Below, one piece after another: positions 58,396-64,000 of a DNA stretch of 64,000 bases. The notes beneath the pieces are model-generated. The model worked only from the letters and a program-made list of their open reading frames with translations, made no database searches and had not been told where the DNA came from. Source of the DNA: Streptomyces sp. Y2F8-2. Its GTDB lineage: Bacteria; Actinomycetota; Actinomycetes; Streptomycetales; Streptomycetaceae. A program made the position numbers and the translations under genes. The stretch is from contig NZ_BNGS01000008.1 in the NCBI RefSeq assembly GCF_014905555.1, positions 186,001 through 250,000 of the forward strand, read 5' to 3'. Within the stretch, counting starts at the first letter, position 1. Each line of letters starts with the position of its first letter.

Positions 58396-59475
58396 GTGAG
58401 CGAGACGAGCCCGAGGCTGCGTGCCGAGCTGGAGGATATCCCCACCTACAAGCCCGGCAAGCCTGCCGCGGCCGGCGGCCCGGTGGCCTACAAGCTGTCC
58501 TCCAACGAGAATCCGTACCCCCCGCTGCCGGGCGTTCTGGAGACGGTGACCACGGCGGCCGCGTCCTTCAACCGCTACCCGGACATGGCGTGCACGGGCC
58601 TGATGAGCGAGCTGTCGGAGCGCTTCGGGGTGCCCCAGTCGCATCTCGCGACCGGGACGGGCTCGGTCGGTGTGGCGCAGCAGCTGCTGCAGGCCACGAG
58701 CGGCCCGGGTGACGAGGTGATCTACGCCTGGCGGTCCTTCGAGGCGTACCCGATCATCACGCGGATCAGTGGTGCCACATCGGTGCAGGTGCCGCTGACC
58801 GAGGGCGACGTGCACGATCTGGACGCGATGGCCGACGCGATCACCGACCGGACCCGGCTGATCTTCGTCTGCAACCCGAACAACCCGACGGGCACCGTTG
58901 TGCACGGGGAGGAGCTGGAGCGCTTCCTGGACCGCGTGCCGGACGATGTGCTGGTCGTGCTCGACGAGGCGTACCGCGAGTTCGTCCGCGACGTCCAGGT
59001 GCCGGACGGCATCCAGCTGTACCGCAAGCGGCCGAACGTGTGCGTGCTGCGCACCTTCTCCAAGGCGTACGGCCTCGCCGGGCTGCGCGTCGGCTTCGCG
59101 GTCGGGCATGAGCCGGTGGCCGCGGCGCTGCGCAAGACGGCGGTGCCGTTCGGTGTCAGCCAGCTGGCGCAGGAGGCGGCGATCGCCTCGCTGCGCGCGG
59201 AGGACGAGTTGCTCGGCCGGGTCGGCTCGCTGGTGTGCGAGCGCACGCGCGTGGTGGACGCGCTGCGCGCCCAGGGGTGGACGGTGCCCGAGACGCAGGC
59301 GAACTTCGTGTGGCTGCGGCTGGGGGAGCGCACGGTGGACTTCGCGGCGGCCTGTGAGCAGGCGGGTGTGGTCGTGCGGCCCTTCCCGGGCGAGGGGGTA
59401 CGCGTGACGATCGGCGAGGCCGAGGCGAACGACATCTTCATGAAGGTCGCGGAGGGCTTCCACAAGGAGCTCTAG
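58396..59475 (+). CDS. Histidinol-phosphate aminotransferase-like enzyme (HisC/Pat)
   Basis: This 359-residue class I/II PLP aminotransferase starts with GTG at 58396 (S-E-T-S-P-R-L-R-A-E-L) after GAGGAGGA. The PLP lysine is in T-F-S-K-A-Y-G-L-A-G-L near residue 220, and C-N-P-N-N-P-T-G-T is near 162. It resembles HisC-family proteins annotated as phenylalanine or aromatic aminotransferase, and it stands outside a his operon. Its substrate (histidinol phosphate or an aromatic amino acid) cannot be decided from sequence. Confidence 0.88.
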   Translation: MSETSPRLRAELEDIPTYKPGKPAAAGGPVAYKLSSNENPYPPLPGVLETVTTAAASFNRYPDMACTGLMSELSERFGVPQSHLATGTGSVGVAQQLLQATSGPGDEVIYAWRSFEAYPIITRISGATSVQVPLTEGDVHDLDAMADAITDRTRLIFVCNPNNPTGTVVHGEELERFLDRVPDDVLVVLDEAYREFVRDVQVPDGIQLYRKRPNVCVLRTFSKAYGLAGLRVGFAVGHEPVAAALRKTAVPFGVSQLAQEAAIASLRAEDELLGRVGSLVCERTRVVDALRAQGWTVPETQANFVWLRLGERTVDFAAACEQAGVVVRPFPGEGVRVTIGEAEANDIFMKVAEGFHKEL

Positions 59476-59512
59476 ATCGCGTCCTTCGGGTCGGCCCGGA
59501 CGAGTCCCTGGT

Positions 59513-59531
59513 CCCGCGCGAGTGGCGCGGG
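59513..59531 (+). terminator. Possible terminator after hisC-like gene
   Basis: A 7-bp stem (CCCGCGC / GCGCGGG) with a 5-nt loop lies 38 bp after the stop codon. Confidence 0.4.
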
Positions 59532-59632
59532 GCCCGGGGCGGCGCGGGATTGTGCCAGATGCCGAACAGTCCCCGTTTAGGGACCCCCACCCCTCCGCCT
59601 TGCCACCGCCATGCGCCATAATTGCTTGTGAA

Positions 59633-59648
59633 TGTGAACGCGTTCACA
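59633..59648. promoter_or_regulatory. Rex operator (ROP) upstream of cydA
   Basis: The perfect 16-bp palindrome TGTGAACGCGTTCACA lies 83 bp before the cydA start. It matches the ROP bound by the NADH-sensing repressor Rex, first described for the cydABCD operon in S. coelicolor. Confidence 0.92.
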
Positions 59649-59730
59649 AGCGGGCCCGATTGTTCCCATGATGAGTGGGGCAAACAGGGCAAATTCCGCG
59701 TGACCGCGGCGACGTAAGGAGAAGGACGAC

Positions 59731-61239
59731 GTGGACATAGCTTTGGCGCCGGAGACCCTGGCGCGATGGCAGTTCGGCATCACCACCGTCTACCACTTCC
59801 TGTTCGTCCCGCTCACGATCTCGCTCGCCGCGCTGACGGCCGGCCTGCAGACCGCGTGGGTACGCACGGAGAAGGAGAGGTACCTCAGGGCGACGAAGTT
59901 CTGGGGCAAGCTCTTCCTGATCAACATCGCGATGGGCGTCGTGACCGGCATCGTCCAGGAGTTCCAGTTCGGCATGAACTGGTCCGCCTACTCCCGCTTC
60001 GTGGGCGACGTCTTCGGTGCCCCACTCGCGTTCGAGGCCCTCATCGCCTTCTTCTTCGAGTCCACCTTCATCGGGCTGTGGATCTTCGGTTGGGACAAGC
60101 TGCCGAAGAAGCTCCACCTGGCCTGCATATGGATGGTCTCCATCGGCACGATCCTGTCGGCGTACTTCATCCTCGCGGCCAACTCCTGGATGCAGCACCC
60201 CGTCGGCTACCGGATCAACAAGGCGAAGGGCCGCGCCGAACTCACCGACTTCTGGCACGTCCTCACCCAGAACACCGCGCTGGCCCAGGTCTTCCACACC
60301 CTGTCCGCGTCCTTCCTCACCGGCGGCGCCTTCATGGTCGGTATCGCCGCCTACCACCTGCTCCGCAAGAAGCACGTCCCCGTGATGAAGAGCTCGCTGC
60401 GGCTCGGACTGGTCACCGTCGTCATCGCCGGCCTGCTCACCGCGGTCAGCGGGGACGTCCTCGGCAAGGTCATGTTCAAGCAGCAGCCGATGAAGATGGC
60501 CGCCGCCGAGGCCCTGTGGGACGGGCAGAACTCGGCGCCGTTCTCGATCTTCGCCTACGGCGACGTCAGCAAGGGCCACAACTCCGTCGAACTGTCCGTT
60601 CCCGGTCTGCTGTCCTTCCTGGCCGACGACGACTTCACCTCGTACGTCCCCGGCATCAACGACACCAACAAGACCGAACAGCAGAAGTACGGCCCGGGCG
60701 ACTACCGCCCCATCATCCCCGTCACCTTCTGGGGCTTCCGCTGGATGATCGGCTTCGGCATGGCGTCCTTCGCCATCGGCCTGGCAGGGCTCTGGCTGAC
60801 CCGCAAGAAGTTCTTGCTGCCGCAGCATCTGCGGGTCGGTGAGGACGAGGTGCCGCATCTGGTCCTGTTCAGGAACAAGGCACTCGGCCCGACGCTCACC
60901 ACCTGGTACTGGCGCATCGCGATCTGGACCCTCGCCTTCCCGCTCATCGCCAACTCCTGGGGCTGGATCTTCACCGAGATGGGCCGTCAGCCGTGGGTCG
61001 TCTACGGCGTGCTGCGCACCCGTGACGCCGTCTCCCCCGGTGTCTCCCAGGGCGAGGTCATCACGTCGATGACCGTGTTCACCGTGCTCTACGCGATCCT
61101 CGCCGTCGTCGAGGTGAAGCTGCTGACGAAGTACGTCAAGGCCGGACCGCCCGAGCTCACCGAGTCCGATCTCAACCCGCCCACCAGGCTCGGCGGCGAC
61201 TCGAGGGACGCCGACAAGCCGATGGCCTTCTCGTACTAG
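59731..61239 (+). CDS. cydA: Cytochrome bd oxidase subunit I
   Basis: This quinol oxidase subunit carries the hemes b558, b595 and d for high-affinity oxygen respiration. It has 502 residues and starts with GTG at 59731 (D-I-A-L-A-P-E-T-L-A-R-W-Q-F). The histidine ligand lies in T-T-V-Y-H-F-L-F near residue 18, a second in F-H-T-L-S-A-S near 190, and the family motif M-G-R-Q-P-W-V-V near 417. The Q-loop is short, as in Gram-positives. Expression under low oxygen via Rex is expected. Confidence 0.97.
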   Translation: MDIALAPETLARWQFGITTVYHFLFVPLTISLAALTAGLQTAWVRTEKERYLRATKFWGKLFLINIAMGVVTGIVQEFQFGMNWSAYSRFVGDVFGAPLAFEALIAFFFESTFIGLWIFGWDKLPKKLHLACIWMVSIGTILSAYFILAANSWMQHPVGYRINKAKGRAELTDFWHVLTQNTALAQVFHTLSASFLTGGAFMVGIAAYHLLRKKHVPVMKSSLRLGLVTVVIAGLLTAVSGDVLGKVMFKQQPMKMAAAEALWDGQNSAPFSIFAYGDVSKGHNSVELSVPGLLSFLADDDFTSYVPGINDTNKTEQQKYGPGDYRPIIPVTFWGFRWMIGFGMASFAIGLAGLWLTRKKFLLPQHLRVGEDEVPHLVLFRNKALGPTLTTWYWRIAIWTLAFPLIANSWGWIFTEMGRQPWVVYGVLRTRDAVSPGVSQGEVITSMTVFTVLYAILAVVEVKLLTKYVKAGPPELTESDLNPPTRLGGDSRDADKPMAFSY

Positions 61240-61259
61240 GCCGAGGGAGCGCTCACACC

Positions 61260-62279
61260 ATGCAACTTCACGACGTCTGGTTCGTCCTCATCGCGGTCCT
61301 CTGGATCGGCTACTTCTTCCTGGAGGGCTTCGACTTCGGGGTCGGCATCCTCACCAAGCTGCTGGCCCGCAACCGCCCCGAGCGGCGGGTACTGATCAAC
61401 ACGATCGGTCCGGTCTGGGACGGCAACGAGGTATGGCTGCTCAGTGCGGGCGGCGCCACGTTCGCCGCCTTCCCCGATTGGTATGCCACGCTCTTCTCCG
61501 GCTTCTACCTGCCGCTGCTGGTCATCCTGGTCTGTCTGATCGTGCGCGGTGTCGCCTTCGAGTACCGGGCGAAGCGGCCCGAGGAGAACTGGCAGCGGAA
61601 CTGGGAGAACGCGATCTTCTGGACCTCCCTGATCCCGGCCTTCCTGTGGGGTGTGGCCTTCGCCAACATCGTGCGGGGTGTGAAGATCGACCAGCACCTG
61701 GAGTACGTGGGCAACGTCTGGGATCTGCTCAATCCGTTCGCGCTGCTCGGCGGCCTGGTCACGCTGGCCCTGTTCACCTTCCACGGGACGGTGTTCACGG
61801 CACTCAAGACCGTCGGGGACATCCGGCAGCGGGCTCGGAAGCTGGCCCTGGGCGTCGGGTTGGTCACCGCCGGGCTGGCGCTTCTCTTCCTCGCCTGGAC
61901 GCAGATCGACCAAGGGGACGGCAAGAGCCTGATCGCCCTGGTCGTGGCCGTGGCCGCGCTCGTCGCGGCGCTCGTGGCCAACCAGGTGGGGCGCGAGGGT
62001 TGGTCGTTCGCGTTCTCCGGCGTCACCATCGTGGCCGCGGTCGCCATGCTGTTCCTGACGCTCTTCCCGAACGTCATGCCGTCCACGCTGAACGCGGACT
62101 GGAGTCTGACGGTGAGCAACGCCTCATCGAGCCCCTACACCCTGAAGATCATGACGTGGTGTGCCGGGATCGCCACGCCGATCGTCCTTCTCTATCAGGG
62201 CTGGACCTACTGGGTGTTCCGCAAGCGCATCGGCACCCAGCACATCGCCGTCGACACGTCCACCGGTGCCGTGCACTGA
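61260..62279 (+). CDS. cydB: Cytochrome bd oxidase subunit II
   Basis: This is the partner of CydA. It has 339 residues and eight or nine membrane helices, starting M-Q-L-H-D-V-W-F-V-L-I-A-V-L-W-I-G-Y-F-F-L-E-G-F-D, the typical CydB N terminus. The motif G-P-V-W-D-G-N-E-V-W-L is near residue 50. ATG is 20 nt after cydA. A parS palindrome follows its stop codon. Confidence 0.97.
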   Translation: MQLHDVWFVLIAVLWIGYFFLEGFDFGVGILTKLLARNRPERRVLINTIGPVWDGNEVWLLSAGGATFAAFPDWYATLFSGFYLPLLVILVCLIVRGVAFEYRAKRPEENWQRNWENAIFWTSLIPAFLWGVAFANIVRGVKIDQHLEYVGNVWDLLNPFALLGGLVTLALFTFHGTVFTALKTVGDIRQRARKLALGVGLVTAGLALLFLAWTQIDQGDGKSLIALVVAVAALVAALVANQVGREGWSFAFSGVTIVAAVAMLFLTLFPNVMPSTLNADWSLTVSNASSSPYTLKIMTWCAGIATPIVLLYQGWTYWVFRKRIGTQHIAVDTSTGAVH

Positions 62280-62287
62280 ATCTGGCG

Positions 62288-62319
62288 GGGCGGGGTGTTT
62301 CACGTGAAACACCCCGCCC
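62288..62319. repeat. 32-bp perfect palindrome centred on parS
   Basis: Two perfect 16-bp arms with no spacer lie 8 bp after the cydB stop codon and before cydCD. It could attenuate read-through inside the operon. Confidence 0.95.
62297..62310. promoter_or_regulatory. parS: parS site (perfect)
   Basis: Exact GTTTCACGTGAAAC at the centre of the 32-bp palindrome. Confidence 0.97.
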
Positions 62320-62333
62320 GGACCGAAGGGCAT

Positions 62334-62347
62334 GTTTCACGTGAAAC
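62334..62347. promoter_or_regulatory. parS: parS site (perfect, on the cydCD start codon)
   Basis: Exact GTTTCACGTGAAAC, 37 bp after the previous site. Its second half supplies the GTG start codon and next codon of cydCD. Confidence 0.97.
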
Positions 62348-64000
62348 CGATCGATCCACGACTGCTCCGCTACGCGCGGGCCACACGCTTCTTCCTCGGG
62401 GCGGTCGTCGGCCTGGGTGCCATCGGCGCGGCTCTGGTCATCGCCCAGGCGATGCTGATTGCCGAGGTGGTGGTCGGCGCCTTCCAGCACCACCATGCGA
62501 TCAGCGAACTCCGCACCTCTCTGTTGCTTCTGGCGGCCGTGGCGGTCGGACGTGCCCTGGTGTCCTGGCTCACCGAACTCTCCGCCCACCGTGCGAGCGC
62601 GGCGGTGAAGTCGGAACTGCGGGCGAGGCTGCTGGAGCGAGCCGGGGCCCTCGGTCCCGGGTGGCTCAGCGGGCAGCAGACCGGTTCGCTGGTCGCTCTG
62701 GCCACACGGGGAGTCGATGCCCTCGACGACTACTTCTCGCGCTACCTGCCGCAGTTGGGGCTCGCGGTGGTGGTGCCTGTGGCGGTGCTGGCGCGGATCG
62801 TCACCGAGGACTGGGTGTCGGCGGCGATCATCGCCGGCACGCTGCCGCTGATCCCCCTCTTCATGATGTTGATCGGTTGGGCGACACAGTCCCAGATGGA
62901 CCGTCAGTGGCGCTTGCTGTCGCGCCTGTCCGGCCACTTCCTCGACGTGGTCGCCGGACTGCCGACGCTCAAGGTGTTCGGCCGCGCCAAGGCCCAGGCC
63001 GAGTCGATCAAGCGGATCACCGGCGAGTACCGGCAGGCGACCATGCGGACGCTGCGCATCGCCTTCCTGTCGTCCTTCGCGCTGGAACTCCTGGCCACGA
63101 TCTCGGTCGCGCTCGTCGCAGTCGAGATCGGTATGCGGCTCGTCCACGGCGACATGGACCTGTACATCGGGCTGGTCATCCTGGTGCTCGCTCCGGAGGC
63201 GTATCTGCCGTTGCGGCAGGTGGGGACGCAGTATCACGCGGCGGCCGAGGGGCTTTCCGCGGCCGAGGAGATCTTCGCGGTGTTGGAGACGCCGGTACCG
63301 GCCTCCGGTGAGCGGCGCGTCCCGGACGGGCCGATCGTCTTCGAGGAGGTGACCGTCCGCTATCCCGGGCGGTCGTCCGCCGCGGTCTCCGACGTGTCGC
63401 TCACGGTCGCGCCCGGTGAAACGGTGGCTCTCGTCGGACCGAGCGGAGCGGGTAAGTCGACCCTGCTGAACGTCCTGCTCGGATTCGTGCCGCCCACCGA
63501 GGGGCGCGTACGGGTCGGGGGAGCCGATCTCGCCTCGGCCGATCTGGAGGAGTGGCGCTCACGGATCGCCTGGGTGCCGCAGCGGCCTCATCTGTACGCG
63601 GGCACGATCGCCGACAACGTACGGCTGGCGCGACCGGACGCGGACGACACAGCGGTACGGAGGGCGCTGGCCGACGCCGGGGCGCTTCCGTTCGTGGACG
63701 CGCTGCCCGAGGGGATCCGCACGGTGCTCGGCGAGGACGGTTCGGGCCTCTCTGCGGGGCAGCGGCAACGGCTCGCCCTGGCGCGGGCGTTCCTCGCGGA
63801 CCGACCGGTGCTGCTGCTGGACGAGCCGACGGCGTCCCTGGACGGAGCGACCGAGGCAGAGATCGTGGAAGCGGTGCGCCGTCTCGCCGTCGGCCGGACG
63901 GTCCTCCTGGTGGTGCACCGGCCGGCACTGCTGGGGCTGGCGGACCGGGTGGTGCGGCTGGAGGCGGAGCAGTACACCCCGTCGAGCCTTCTCGCGCGGA
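62341..64000 (+). CDS. cydCD: Thiol-exporting ABC transporter CydDC (N-terminal part, cut by window edge)
   Basis: This ABC exporter is required for cytochrome bd assembly and is thought to export cysteine or glutathione-like thiols. About 553 residues are visible: a six-helix membrane domain (1-300), then an ATPase with Walker A G-P-S-G-A-G-K-S-T near residue 365, signature L-S-A-G-Q-R-Q near 475 and Walker B L-L-L-D-E-P-T. In Streptomyces cydC and cydD are fused, so the CydC half probably lies beyond 64000. I chose GTG at 62341 because GAAGGG is 10 nt upstream; ATG at 62332 is in frame. Confidence 0.93.
   Translation, partial: MKPIDPRLLRYARATRFFLGAVVGLGAIGAALVIAQAMLIAEVVVGAFQHHHAISELRTSLLLLAAVAVGRALVSWLTELSAHRASAAVKSELRARLLERAGALGPGWLSGQQTGSLVALATRGVDALDDYFSRYLPQLGLAVVVPVAVLARIVTEDWVSAAIIAGTLPLIPLFMMLIGWATQSQMDRQWRLLSRLSGHFLDVVAGLPTLKVFGRAKAQAESIKRITGEYRQATMRTLRIAFLSSFALELLATISVALVAVEIGMRLVHGDMDLYIGLVILVLAPEAYLPLRQVGTQYHAAAEGLSAAEEIFAVLETPVPASGERRVPDGPIVFEEVTVRYPGRSSAAVSDVSLTVAPGETVALVGPSGAGKSTLLNVLLGFVPPTEGRVRVGGADLASADLEEWRSRIAWVPQRPHLYAGTIADNVRLARPDADDTAVRRALADAGALPFVDALPEGIRTVLGEDGSGLSAGQRQRLALARAFLADRPVLLLDEPTASLDGATEAEIVEAVRRLAVGRTVLLVVHRPALLGLADRVVRLEAEQYTPSSLLAR

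Overview
The window is the replication-origin region of a Streptomyces chromosome. The evidence is very high G+C, many GTG and TTG starts, the order dnaN-oriC-dnaA-rpmH-rnpA-yidD-yidC-jag-rsmG-parAB, an SsgR/SsgA pair (sporulation-specific proteins of streptomycetes), FemX, and many copies of the actinobacterial centromere parS. I cannot name the species from sequence alone. Almost everything is core genome: I see no insertion sequence, prophage, CRISPR array, rRNA or tRNA gene.

Layout. 1-470 is the 5' part of dnaN (minus strand). 471-1407 is oriC with about 17 DnaA-box-like 9-mers. dnaA (minus) follows, then rightward rpmH-rnpA-yidD-yidC-jag and rsmG-parA-parB. A leftward block (10847-20668) runs DUF6049 protein, MurJ, a membrane pseudokinase, SigM, its anti-sigma factor, thioredoxin reductase and thioredoxin; a sigma-R type promoter lies ahead of trxB. 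cca reads the other way. 22495-26326 holds a small membrane protein, an MFS exporter and a PadR regulator with inositol-phosphate synthase. 26702-33825 is mostly envelope biogenesis: class A PBP, GT87 family enzyme, alanine-racemase-like protein and FemX. The rpsF-ssb-rpsR-rplI operon, a MATE transporter and dnaB follow. 39397-48827 is a mixed set of small enzymes and regulators (serine hydrolase, GNATs, MarR/MFS, NUDIX, LysR, cystathionine gamma-lyase, PtpA, cupin). Then come ssgR/ssgA, a YibE/F protein, TPP-riboswitch-controlled thiC, an unknown membrane protein, a metallophosphoesterase, a LacI regulator, a spacer with 22-bp tandem repeats, hisC, and a Rex-type cydAB-cydCD operon that runs off the right edge.

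How the parts work together. DnaA boxes occur in oriC, in the dnaA promoter, just upstream of parA and upstream of dnaB, so DnaA level could tie initiation to several replication and segregation genes. ParA/ParB are encoded here with 14 perfect parS sites and two one-mismatch relatives within 55 kb. Several parS sites sit at the exact centre of much longer perfect palindromes in gene junctions, apparently doubling as transcription terminators. The most extreme is a 62-bp perfect palindrome at 22427-22488. Others lie inside coding sequence, on a start codon, or inside a riboswitch. This merging of centromere sites with transcription signals is the most unusual pattern in the window.
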